DNA from: an uncultured Bacilli bacterium
Lineage (GTDB): Bacteria > Bacillota_I > Bacilli_A > RF39 > UBA660
Length of the DNA stretch: 32,375 nucleotides
Direction of reading: 5' to 3'
Assembly: GCA_947628685.1 (NCBI GenBank)
Contig: CANRAT010000004.1
Location: forward strand, 1-32,375
Made by a program: the position numbers and the translations under genes. The notes beneath the pieces were generated by a model. It ran no database searches. It saw nothing but the letters and a program-made list of their open reading frames with translations, and was not told where the DNA came from. Of this stretch, positions 20,299 to 27,911 are shown in pieces; position 1 is the first letter of the stretch; each line of letters starts with the position of its first letter.

Positions 20299-20469
20299 AT
20301 GAAAGTAAAATTATTTGACGAATCTCATGAATTAGATTTAGAGAAAAGTATTAATAAGTTTTTAAGTGAAAAAGAAATAGATTTAATTGATATTAAATAT
20401 CAAGTGGCTATAAGTATATGTGGTGAAGAGCAAATATACTGCTTTAGTGCGATGGTAATTTATCGGTGA
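20299..20469 (+). CDS. Cse60-like sporulation-family small protein
   Basis: The protein has 56 residues from the ATG at 20299. Earlier in-frame codons lie in the terminator stem and are not credible starts. The sequence (MKVKLFDESHELDLEKSIN, then DIKYQVAISICGEEQIYCFSAMVIY) fits the Cse60 family of small proteins known from Bacillus sporulation, although members also occur in non-sporulating relatives. It is cytoplasmic with unknown biochemical function. Its Shine-Dalgarno GGTGA is paired inside a terminator and its ATG follows the T tract directly. Confidence 0.75.
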   Translation: MKVKLFDESHELDLEKSINKFLSEKEIDLIDIKYQVAISICGEEQIYCFSAMVIYR

Positions 20470-20533
20470 TTTTGTTGTATAAAATTTAATTTTTTTATTC
20501 ATTATAGACATAGAATAATATAGGAGGGATACT

Positions 20534-22837
20534 ATGTATAATAGTTTTACAGAAGAAGCAAGAAAAATATTAATGTCTGCAAAAGAAGAGATGAAAAAAC
20601 TTAAACATCCTTATATAGGTAGTGAACATCTTCTTCTTTCAATATTAAAAGATAATAATGAAATAAGTGAAAAATTAAAAGAATATGACTTAGACTACAC
20701 AAGATTTAGAAATGAAATAATAGAAATAGTAGGAGTCGGAAGTAAGGAATCAGAATGCTTTTTATACACACCACTTTTAAAAAGAATAATGGAAAATGCA
20801 GTATATGACAGTAAAGAAAATAACAATGGGAGTGTAACTGTTAATCATCTTTTCTCTGCAATGTTAGAAGAAGGAGAGGGAATAGCTATTAGAATTCTTA
20901 TAGGCATGGATATAGATCTAGATGAATTATATCAAGAATTTGCATATAAACTTCCAACTAAAAAGTCAAAAAATAAAAAACTTCTTATAGACGAACTTGG
21001 TGTAGATTTAACTAAAAAAGCAAGAGATTTTGAACTCGATCCAGTAATAGGAAGAGATGAAGAAACTAGAAATGTAATTGAAATATTAAGTAGGAGAAAG
21101 AAAAATAATCCTATTTTAATAGGCGAAGCAGGAGTTGGTAAAACTGCTATTGTAGAAAACCTTTGTAAAATGATCGTAAATGGAGAAGTACCTAATAATT
21201 TAAGGAATAAAAGAGTAATTTCGCTTGATATGGCAACTACTGTTGCAGGGACTAAATATCGTGGTGAGTTCGAAGAGAGAGTAAATAAAATATTAAAAGA
21301 ATTAGAAGAGAATGATGATATAATTCTTTTCATAGATGAGATACACACACTTGTTGGAGCAGGTGGAGCAGAAGGAGCAATTGATGCATCAAATATATTT
21401 AAGCCTGCACTCGCTCGAAATAAAATAAGATGTATAGGCGCAACTACTACATTAGAATATAAAAAATTTATATCTGGTGATAAAGCACTCGATCGTAGAT
21501 TTCAAAAAGTAGAAGTAAAAGAACCTAATAGGAAAGTAGTAAAAGAAATACTTTTAAAATCAAGAGATATATATTCTAAATATCACAAAGCAATTATTTC
21601 AGATGATATAATAGACTATATCATAGAACTTTCAAATAAATATATAAAAAATAGATTCGAGCCAGATAAATCAATAGACATATTAGATGAAGTGTCCGCA
21701 CACGCATCACTTAAAGAAAATAAAAAACTAAAGACCTATAATAGTTTAAATAAAGATTTAAGTGAAATAATAAAAATAAAAAAAAATTACCTAATAAAAA
21801 AAGATTACGAAAATGCTTCAATATACAAAGAAAAAGAAAATAAATTAATGACAAAAATAAATAAACTAGAACTTAAACTTTCTAAAGAAACTGCAAATAT
21901 AGTAACGCGTGAAGATGTCATTAAAGTAGTAAGTAGAAAAAGTAATATACCAATATATGAATTAAAAGATATGGACGTATCTGATATAACTAGTTTTTCT
22001 AAAACTTTAAAAGAAAAAATAATAGGTAATACAAGTAATATAGATGAAATAGTTAAAGTTTATAAAAAATTAAAACTAGGATTTAAAGATGATAATATGT
22101 GCTATTCACTTATTTTTGTAGGACCTAGTGGAGTTGGGAAAACAGAACTTGCTAAACTTTTTGCAAATAAAATTTCAAGCAATGTAATTAGACTTGATAT
22201 GAGTGAATATAGTGAACCACACCAGGTGAGTAAATTAATAGGTTCTCCTGCAGGATATGTAGGATACTCTGATAATAAAAATATATTTGAAAGCGTTAAA
22301 GATAATCCTTTTTCAGTAATTATATTAGACGAAGTAGAAAAAGCACATCAAAATGTCTTAAATTTATTCTATCAAATACTAGATGAAGGTAAATTAAAAG
22401 ATTCTAAGGGTGATGATATATATTTTAATAACTCGATTATAATTATGACATCAAATATAGGTTACAATACCCAAAGTATAGGATTTAATAATAAAAACAA
22501 AGTAAATAATGAGTTAAAAGAAACACTCGGTATACCATTTATAAATAGAATAGATAATATACTTGAATTTGATTTTTTAACAAGAGAAGATATAAAAAAA
22601 ATAGTATCTATTAGGTTAAATAAATTAAAAGATAAATATAAAAATAAAGGAGTTAAAGTTAAAATTAATTCTAATGTTATAGATGAAATAATAGAACTGT
22701 CTAATTTTGAAGAATTTGGAGCAAGAAAGATAGATAAAATAATTAAAAATAAATTAGAAACAATAATTATAAATAATGTATTAGATAATATTTATAATAT
22801 TAATATAAAAACAATTAAAAATGAAGTTTTAAATTAG
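20534..22837 (+). CDS. clpC: ATP-dependent Clp protease ATPase subunit ClpC
   Basis: The protein has 767 residues, slightly short for ClpC. It is an AAA+ unfoldase that feeds ClpP. The N-domain repeat (FTEEARKILMSAKEE, IGSEHLLLSIL) covers residues 1-150. Module 1 has Walker A GEAGVGKT and Walker B ILFIDEIHTLVGAGG. A UVR-like helix pair lies near residues 415-450. Module 2 has GPSGVGKT and VIILDEVEKAH. The tripeptide IGF at about residue 649 fits the ClpP-docking loop. No CtsR-type heptad repeats or CIRCE element are visible upstream, and mcsA/mcsB do not flank it. The Shine-Dalgarno TAGGAGGG precedes the ATG. Confidence 0.9.
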   Translation: MYNSFTEEARKILMSAKEEMKKLKHPYIGSEHLLLSILKDNNEISEKLKEYDLDYTRFRNEIIEIVGVGSKESECFLYTPLLKRIMENAVYDSKENNNGSVTVNHLFSAMLEEGEGIAIRILIGMDIDLDELYQEFAYKLPTKKSKNKKLLIDELGVDLTKKARDFELDPVIGRDEETRNVIEILSRRKKNNPILIGEAGVGKTAIVENLCKMIVNGEVPNNLRNKRVISLDMATTVAGTKYRGEFEERVNKILKELEENDDIILFIDEIHTLVGAGGAEGAIDASNIFKPALARNKIRCIGATTTLEYKKFISGDKALDRRFQKVEVKEPNRKVVKEILLKSRDIYSKYHKAIISDDIIDYIIELSNKYIKNRFEPDKSIDILDEVSAHASLKENKKLKTYNSLNKDLSEIIKIKKNYLIKKDYENASIYKEKENKLMTKINKLELKLSKETANIVTREDVIKVVSRKSNIPIYELKDMDVSDITSFSKTLKEKIIGNTSNIDEIVKVYKKLKLGFKDDNMCYSLIFVGPSGVGKTELAKLFANKISSNVIRLDMSEYSEPHQVSKLIGSPAGYVGYSDNKNIFESVKDNPFSVIILDEVEKAHQNVLNLFYQILDEGKLKDSKGDDIYFNNSIIIMTSNIGYNTQSIGFNNKNKVNNELKETLGIPFINRIDNILEFDFLTREDIKKIVSIRLNKLKDKYKNKGVKVKINSNVIDEIIELSNFEEFGARKIDKIIKNKLETIIINNVLDNIYNINIKTIKNEVLN

Positions 22838-22847
22838 AAAAATGTAG

Positions 22848-22853
22848 TATAAT
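22848..22853 (+). promoter_or_regulatory. -10 box of alr
   Basis: TATAAT precedes the ATG at 22869 by 15 bases, with GGTG five bases before the ATG. Confidence 0.5.
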
Positions 22854-22868
22854 TATGTAGGTGGTTTT

Positions 22869-23918
22869 ATGTATAGAAATACGTGTGCGAAAATTTATTT
22901 AAACAATATAAAATATAATGTAGAAAAAATAATTTCTACATTTAAAAATTATAAATACTATATAGGAGTAGTTAAGGCAGACTCATATGGACATAATAGT
23001 AAAAAAACAGTTGAGGCTATTATTAGTGGTGGGTGTAATTATCTTGCAGTATCTTCTCTTGATGAGGCCCTAAATTTAAGAAAATATTTTACTATACCAA
23101 TATTATGCCTTGGAATAATAGATTCAAAATATATAGATATATGTGAGGAAAATAATATAGATATAACTGTTACTAATTTAGAATATTTAAATAAAATAAA
23201 AGATAAAAATGTAAATATTCATATAAAAATAGATACAGGTATGAATAGATTAGGTGTTAAAGAAAAAGATGAATTTAATAAAATGATAGATATAACAAAT
23301 AATAGTAATGCTAAATTAAAAGGTTTATATACTCATATTTTTGCTGCAACAGATAAAAAAAGTTTTAAAAGACAAATAGAAATTTTTAAAGATATTACAA
23401 GTGATATAGACTTAAACAAAATAGATATGGTACACATCGCACAAAGCGATACATTAATAAATAATGAAAAAATACCATTTTGTAATGGTTGCAGACTGGG
23501 AATAATAATGTATGATTTAACACCTAATAACTTAAATTTAAAAAGTACTATATCCCTAGAAAGTGAAATAGTCGAAATAAAAACCTTAAAAAAAGGTGAA
23601 ACAGTAGGTTATAATGGAATATATAAAGCAAAAAAAGATACTTTGATAGGTATAGTATCAATTGGATATGCAGATGGAGTAAATAGACACCTTAAAGGAG
23701 CGCATGTATATATAAACAATAAAAAATATGAAATAATCGGTAATATATGCATGGATATGCTTACTTTAAAAATTGATTCAAGTATAAAAATAAAAGATAA
23801 AGTATATATTTATAAAGATAGTGAGCATATAAAGTATTTAAGTAAATATATAGACACAATTCCATATGAACTTATCTGTAATATATCTAAAAGAGTTCCA
23901 AGAAAATATATTGGTTAA
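22869..23918 (+). CDS. alr: Alanine racemase
   Basis: The protein has 349 residues, near the usual 360-390. It is a PLP enzyme that makes D-alanine for peptidoglycan. The PLP lysine sits in VVKADSYGHN (about residues 33-42), the substrate-binding region in HIKIDTGMNRLG, and the catalytic tyrosine of the other face in SIGYADGVNR near residue 265. GNICMDML is also intact. It follows clpC closely but has its own -10 box. Confidence 0.95.
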   Translation: MYRNTCAKIYLNNIKYNVEKIISTFKNYKYYIGVVKADSYGHNSKKTVEAIISGGCNYLAVSSLDEALNLRKYFTIPILCLGIIDSKYIDICEENNIDITVTNLEYLNKIKDKNVNIHIKIDTGMNRLGVKEKDEFNKMIDITNNSNAKLKGLYTHIFAATDKKSFKRQIEIFKDITSDIDLNKIDMVHIAQSDTLINNEKIPFCNGCRLGIIMYDLTPNNLNLKSTISLESEIVEIKTLKKGETVGYNGIYKAKKDTLIGIVSIGYADGVNRHLKGAHVYINNKKYEIIGNICMDMLTLKIDSSIKIKDKVYIYKDSEHIKYLSKYIDTIPYELICNISKRVPRKYIG

Positions 23919-23924
23919 AAAATA

Positions 23925-23953
23925 TTGACATAAACTACTATTTGTGTTAAGAT
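23925..23953 (+). promoter_or_regulatory. Promoter of secE-nusG
   Basis: TTGACA (23925-23930), 17 bases and TAAGAT (23948-23953) with TG upstream. In the leader AAACAC (23962-23967) can pair with GTGTTT (23974-23979). Confidence 0.8.
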
Positions 23954-24019
23954 TTATTTGTAAACACGAAATAGTGTTTTTATTTTAGAAAAAATCATAA
24001 TATTAAGAGTAGGTGGAAT

Positions 24020-24199
24020 ATGAAAAAAATAGCAAGATTTTTTGTAAATGTAAAAAAAGAAATGAAAAAGGTTAGATGGCCAAATAAAAAAGAGATGATC
24101 ACACTTTCAACTGCTACAATAAGTGTAATTATATTCTTTATGGTATTTTTCTCTTGTATAGACGGGATACTTACATTAGTAGAGAAGGTGTTTAACTAA
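24020..24199 (+). CDS. secE: Preprotein translocase subunit SecE
   Basis: The protein has 59 residues. The N-terminal amphipathic helix carries the SecE signature (FFVNVKKEMKKVRWPNKKEM), followed by one membrane segment (about residues 33-53). It is the essential small subunit of the SecYEG channel. The length is normal for the short Gram-positive form. GGTGG lies four bases before the ATG. The stop overlaps the nusG start (TAATG), the usual order. Confidence 0.95.
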   Translation: MKKIARFFVNVKKEMKKVRWPNKKEMITLSTATISVIIFFMVFFSCIDGILTLVEKVFN

Positions 24200-24732
24200 T
24201 GGAAAAAGAATGGTATGTCGTAAATACTTATTCTGGTCATGAGAATAAAGTAAAAGAAAAACTTTTAATGCGTGCAAGTTCAATGGGCATGGAAGATTAT
24301 ATATTTCGTGTAGTTGTTCCATCTCAAAAAGAAATAGTAGTAAAAAATGGAAAAGAAGTAGAAAAAGATTCTAAGATGTTTCCAGGATATATATTAGTTG
24401 AGATGGTTATGACTGATGAAGCATGGTTTGTAGTTCGTAATACACCAGGTGTTACAGGATTTATAGGTTCAAGTGGTAAAGGAGCTAAACCATTTCCATT
24501 AACAAAACAAGAAGTAGATAAAATACTTGGAAATATGGGAATGAGTAGAATAGACGTTATAAATGAAATAAAAGAAGGCGACACAGTTAAAGTAATAAGT
24601 GGAGCATTTGCTAATATGTTTGGTAAAGTTAAAAATGTCGATATGCCAAATCAAAAAATTGAAGTCGCTCTAGACCTTTTTGGACAAGAAACTATTGTTG
24701 AAGTATTATTTACTGAAATAGAAAAAGCATAA
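24199..24732 (+). CDS. nusG: Transcription termination/antitermination factor NusG
   Basis: The protein has 177 residues, normal length. The NGN domain begins EKEWYVVNTYSGHENKVKEKL and contains MFPGYILVEMVM and NTPGVTGFIG. The KOW domain (EGDTVKVISGAFANMFGKV) is at the C-terminus. NusG links RNA polymerase to elongation control. It is coupled to secE by a one-base stop/start overlap. Confidence 0.97.
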   Translation: MEKEWYVVNTYSGHENKVKEKLLMRASSMGMEDYIFRVVVPSQKEIVVKNGKEVEKDSKMFPGYILVEMVMTDEAWFVVRNTPGVTGFIGSSGKGAKPFPLTKQEVDKILGNMGMSRIDVINEIKEGDTVKVISGAFANMFGKVKNVDMPNQKIEVALDLFGQETIVEVLFTEIEKA

Positions 24733-24736
24733 ACAC

Positions 24737-24765
24737 TTTACAAACAAAAAAAAATATGTTATTAT
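24737..24765 (+). promoter_or_regulatory. Promoter of rplK-rplA
   Basis: TTTACA (24737-24742), 17 bases and TATTAT (24760-24765). Confidence 0.75.
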
Positions 24766-24792
24766 TATATGGCTATATTGATTTTAATATAG

Positions 24793-24850
24793 ATTTGTGG
24801 GAGCTAATGGACAAGATTTATCTTAAAGCGGAGCATTTGAACCACAACGA
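24793..24850 (+). promoter_or_regulatory. Putative L1-binding leader of the rplK operon
   Basis: TTGTGG near 24794 can pair with CCACAA near 24842, enclosing GGAGC motifs and an AAGATTTATCTT helix. The closing GTGG/CCAC with a GGAG bulge resembles the L1 site that I recall before rplK in Firmicutes and that mimics the 23S rRNA site. Confidence 0.5.
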
Positions 24851-24879
24851 AAAGCTAAAATTTATAGGAGGTGTTTTTC

Positions 24880-25302
24880 GTGGCACAAAAAGTTAAAGAA
24901 ATAAAATTACAAATTCCAGCAGGAAAAGCAACACCAGCCCCACCAGTTGGAACTGTGCTTGGACCAGCAGGAATTAATTTACAAGATTTTTGTACAAAAT
25001 ATAACGATGCAACTAAAGATAAAATGGGAGATATATTACCTGTTGTAATTTCTATTTATGAAGATAGAACATTCGATTTTGTAATTAAGACTCCACCAAC
25101 ACCATTCTTGATAAAGAAAATATGTGGTGTTAAAAAAGGTTCTAGTAAAGGTTCTAAAGAAATTAGTGGAACAATGACAAAAGAACAACTTAAACAAATT
25201 GCTGAGATTAAGTTACCTGATTTAAACTGTTATACAGTTGAAGAAGCCATGAAGATTGTTGCAGGTACTGCAAAAAACATGGGTGTTAAGGTAGAAGAAT
25301 AA
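24880..25302 (+). CDS. rplK: 50S ribosomal protein L11
   Basis: The protein has 140 residues from a GTG start, with ATAGGAGGTG just before it. The upstream in-frame GTG at 24871 overlaps the Shine-Dalgarno and is rejected. The family motifs KLQIPAGKATPAPPVGTVLGPAGIN and TPPTPFLIKK are present. It forms the GTPase-associated centre with L10 and L7/L12. Confidence 0.97.
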   Translation: MAQKVKEIKLQIPAGKATPAPPVGTVLGPAGINLQDFCTKYNDATKDKMGDILPVVISIYEDRTFDFVIKTPPTPFLIKKICGVKKGSSKGSKEISGTMTKEQLKQIAEIKLPDLNCYTVEEAMKIVAGTAKNMGVKVEE

Positions 25303-25378
25303 TTTATTAATAATAATTAAATGATTATGATGTCCGCTTTTCATATTTTCATTTAAAAAATTAAAATAGGAGGTTAGT

Positions 25379-26074
25379 ATGAAAAGAGGAAAAAAATATT
25401 TAAATGCTTTAAGTAAAATTGAAAAAGGTAAAGCATATGAAGTTAGCGAAGCAGTAAAACTTTTAAAAGAAAACAAAATCGCTAAATTTGATGAATCAGT
25501 TGAATTAGTATTAAGACTTAACTTAGATACTAAGAAAGCCGATCAACAATTAAGAGGCGCTACAGTTTTACCAAATGGAATTGGAAAGTCAAAAAAAGTT
25601 TTAGTACTTGCTCGTGGTGCAAAAGCACAAGAAGCGAAAGATGCTAATGCTGACTTTGTTGGTGAAGTAGATATGATAGATAAAATTGCTAATGAGAATT
25701 GGTTTGATTTTGATACTATCATTGCTACACCAGATATGATGCCTGCATTAAGTAAAATAGGACGTGTTTTAGGACCTAAAGGATTAATGCCAAATCCTAA
25801 AACAGGAACAGTTACTATGGATATCGCTAAAGCTGTTAGTGATGTTAAAAAAGGACGTGTTGAATATAGAACTGATTCTTTTGGAAATGTTGCAGTTTTA
25901 GTTGGAAAAGTATCATTTGATGAAGATAAGTTAGTTGAAAATATTAATGCTTTCATATCTTTAATCAATAAAACAAAACCTAGTACAGTAAAAGGTAAAT
26001 ATATCTTAAATATATCATTATCTAGTACAATGGGTCCTGGAATTAAAATTGATACTACAAATTTTGAAAATTAA
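25379..26074 (+). CDS. rplA: 50S ribosomal protein L1
   Basis: The protein has 231 residues, normal. It has the motifs ATPDMMPALSKIGRVLGPKG and LMPNPKTGTVT. It forms the L1 stalk and commonly represses its own operon, which fits the leader before rplK. AGGAGG lies five bases before the ATG. The 76-base gap from rplK has no clear terminator. Confidence 0.97.
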   Translation: MKRGKKYLNALSKIEKGKAYEVSEAVKLLKENKIAKFDESVELVLRLNLDTKKADQQLRGATVLPNGIGKSKKVLVLARGAKAQEAKDANADFVGEVDMIDKIANENWFDFDTIIATPDMMPALSKIGRVLGPKGLMPNPKTGTVTMDIAKAVSDVKKGRVEYRTDSFGNVAVLVGKVSFDEDKLVENINAFISLINKTKPSTVKGKYILNISLSSTMGPGIKIDTTNFEN

Positions 26075-26076
26075 TA

Positions 26077-26105
26077 TTTACAATTAAAATAAGATGTGCT
26101 ATAAT
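26077..26105 (+). promoter_or_regulatory. Promoter of rplJ-rplL
   Basis: TTTACA (26077-26082), 17 bases and TATAAT (26100-26105). Confidence 0.88.
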
Positions 26106-26111
26106 AAATGC

Positions 26112-26220
26112 AATTGGAAGTTATACCGTAGACAGTAGGGGAGAAATCTTAATAATCCTACCGAGGAACTTAAATACTAAAATAAGTTTAGTCTACACGT
26201 ATAGTGTAGACTTTTACGGT
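26112..26220 (+). promoter_or_regulatory. Ribosomal protein L10 leader RNA
   Basis: The leader has the expected elements: an ACCGTA/TACGGT closing helix, the GTAGACAGTAGGGGAG...CCTACCGAGGA core, and a final hairpin AGTCTACAC/GTGTAGACT (26190-26212) followed by TTT. The early GTAGAC can also pair with GTCTAC (26191-26196), so alternative folds are possible, as in a translational or transcriptional switch bound by L10. Confidence 0.85.
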
Positions 26221-26241
26221 TTAAAGATTAGGAGGTGTATT

Positions 26242-26733
26242 ATGGCAAATCCAAAAATATTAGAAAAAAAACAAAGTGTAATAGATGAAATTACTAATAA
26301 TGTAAAAGAATCTAGTTCATTCATATTCTTAGATAACAACGGTTTAACTGTTAAAGAAACTATGGAACTAAGAAGAAAATTAAAAGAATCTAATTCTGAA
26401 CTTAGAGTCTATAAAAATACTTTAGTTGCAAGAGCACTTAAAGATTTAAACATAGATGTAAGTTCTGAATTAAATGGTCCAAAAGTAGTTGCTTTTGGTA
26501 AAGATATTATAGAACCTATTAAAGCAGTATCTGAGTTTGCAAAAACTCATGAAAACTTAGTTATGAAAATAGGTATCGTTGATGGGAAGGTAACTTTAGT
26601 CGACGAACTTAAAAAACTTGCTACAATTCCATCAAGAGAAGGATTACTTACAATGTTTGCAAGTGGATTACTTGCTATCCCAAAAGATTTTGCAATTTGC
26701 TTAGATTTACATAGCAAAAATTTAGAAAGTTAA
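26242..26733 (+). CDS. rplJ: 50S ribosomal protein L10
   Basis: The protein has 163 residues, normal. It has the typical start KILEKKQSVIDEITNNVKESSS, LRVYKNTLVARAL, and a C-terminal helix that anchors L7/L12. It probably represses the operon through the leader. AGGAGGTG precedes the ATG. Confidence 0.96.
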   Translation: MANPKILEKKQSVIDEITNNVKESSSFIFLDNNGLTVKETMELRRKLKESNSELRVYKNTLVARALKDLNIDVSSELNGPKVVAFGKDIIEPIKAVSEFAKTHENLVMKIGIVDGKVTLVDELKKLATIPSREGLLTMFASGLLAIPKDFAICLDLHSKNLES

Positions 26734-26755
26734 AAAATAAAGGAGGAATAAAATT

Positions 26756-27127
26756 ATGGCAAAATTAAGCGCAAAAGAAATTATTGATTCACTAAAAGAA
26801 ATGTCTCTTTTAGAAATTAAAGAAGTAGTAGATTTAATGAAGGAAGAATTTGGTGTTGACCCATCTGCTGTTGCAGTTGCTGCTGCTCCAGCTCAAGCAA
26901 GTAACACTAATGAAGGACCAAGCACTGTTGATGTTGTACTTGCAAGTGCTGGTGCTAACAAAATTGCTGTTATTAAAATAATTAAAGAAGTTACAGGTCT
27001 TGGACTTGGAGATTCTAAAGCAATCGCTGATAACGGTGGAGTTGTTAAAGAAAAAGTTGCTGCTGATGAAGCTAATGAACTTAAAGCTAAATTTGAAGAA
27101 GCTGGCGCTACTATAGAATTAAAATAA
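26756..27127 (+). CDS. rplL: 50S ribosomal protein L7/L12
   Basis: The protein has 123 residues. The N-terminal dimer domain (LKEMSLLEIKEVVDLMKEEFGVD), an Ala-rich hinge and the C-terminal domain (KIAVIKIIKEVTGLGLGDSKAIAD) are all present. It forms the factor-recruiting stalk. AGGAGG precedes the ATG, 22 bases after rplJ. Confidence 0.98.
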   Translation: MAKLSAKEIIDSLKEMSLLEIKEVVDLMKEEFGVDPSAVAVAAAPAQASNTNEGPSTVDVVLASAGANKIAVIKIIKEVTGLGLGDSKAIADNGGVVKEKVAADEANELKAKFEEAGATIELK

Positions 27128-27145
27128 TTAATTTAATTTGTTTTT

Positions 27146-27178
27146 AAGCCTGTACTAATGAAAAATTAGTATGGGCTT
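27146..27178 (+). terminator. Terminator/attenuator after rplL
   Basis: A 14-bp stem with two G-U pairs (27146-27159 with 27165-27178) closes a GAAAA loop. The downstream T tract is interrupted (TCGCCGTTTT), so read-through into the next genes is likely. Confidence 0.75.
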
Positions 27179-27198
27179 TCGCCGTTTTAAAAAGTAGG

Positions 27199-27204
27199 TA
27201 TAAT
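27199..27204 (+). promoter_or_regulatory. -10 box of the rsmC-like gene
   Basis: TATAAT lies 23 bases before the ATG at 27228, with AAAAGGA between. Confidence 0.45.
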
Positions 27205-27227
27205 ATTATAGATAGAAAAGGAATAAT

Positions 27228-27815
27228 ATGAGTTATTATTTTGATAAAGAAACAAATGTAGAAAGTAAAATATTTACAACTAGAGCAAATATAAAAAATA
27301 AACTTTATACATTTAAAACAGATAATAATGTTTTTTCTAAAAAAGGATTAGATTTTGGGACAAGGACATTAATAGAAAGTATCGATATAAATACTTTAAG
27401 TGGAGATATATTAGATTTTGGATGTGGATATGGACCTATTGGAATTTACATAAAAGATAATACAAATTCTAATGTAGATATGGTAGATATAAATTCTCGC
27501 GCACTTTCTTTAGCTAGGAAAAATGCTAATATAAATAATGTAGATGTAAATATATTTGAAAGTGATATATATAGTAACGTAGTTAAAAAATATGATTATA
27601 TAATATCAAATCCACCTATTAGAGTAGGTAAAAAAATATTATATGAAATATTAATAAAAGCAAATGAACATTTAAAAAGTAAAGGACACTTAATATTTGT
27701 AATAAATAAAGACCAAGGTGCTAAAAGTGTCGTTAAAGATATGAGCGAATATTATGATGTAAAAGTACTAAAAAAAAATAAAGGATTTTTTGTAATTGAT
27801 TGTCAAAACCGTTGA
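27228..27815 (+). CDS. RsmC-like class I SAM methyltransferase (YbxB type)
   Basis: The protein has 195 residues. The SAM-binding motif ILDFGCGYGPIGIYI (about residues 60-74), the acidic strand VDMVDINSRALSLARKN and the base-methylase motif YIISNPPIRVGK are intact. The NPPI motif indicates N-methylation of a base, likely 16S rRNA guanine as for RsmC. In Bacillus the homologous ybxB lies in the same place between rplL and rpoB. Confidence 0.9.
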   Translation: MSYYFDKETNVESKIFTTRANIKNKLYTFKTDNNVFSKKGLDFGTRTLIESIDINTLSGDILDFGCGYGPIGIYIKDNTNSNVDMVDINSRALSLARKNANINNVDVNIFESDIYSNVVKKYDYIISNPPIRVGKKILYEILIKANEHLKSKGHLIFVINKDQGAKSVVKDMSEYYDVKVLKKNKGFFVIDCQNR

Positions 27816-27840
27816 CATATTGATACAAATGATGTAGAAT
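27812..27840 (+). promoter_or_regulatory. Promoter of rpoB-rpoC
   Basis: TTGACA (27812-27817), 17 bases and TAGAAT (27835-27840). The -35 box overlaps the stop codon of the methyltransferase gene. Confidence 0.8.
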
Positions 27841-27852
27841 TATAAATTGGCG

Positions 27853-27879
27853 GCATATATTATTCTTCACAATATATGC
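27853..27879 (+). promoter_or_regulatory. Leader hairpin upstream of rpoB
   Basis: GCATATATT (27853-27861) pairs perfectly with AATATATGC (27871-27879) around a nine-base loop. It has no T tract. It lies between the promoter and the GTG start. Confidence 0.5.
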
Positions 27880-27911
27880 TTACTAGAAAATATAGTTTAT
27901 GGGGTGAAAAA

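Noticed and set aside
20470..20533. CtsR or CIRCE heat-shock operator before clpC
   Set aside because: Neither the heptad repeat nor the TTAGCACTC/GAGTGCTAA palindrome is present.
24871..24879. Earlier GTG start of rplK
   Set aside because: It overlaps the AGGAGGTG Shine-Dalgarno.
27876..27911. ATG start adding 12 residues to RpoB
   Set aside because: It has no SD, its ATG overlaps a hairpin arm, and RpoB homologues start at about the GTG at 27912.
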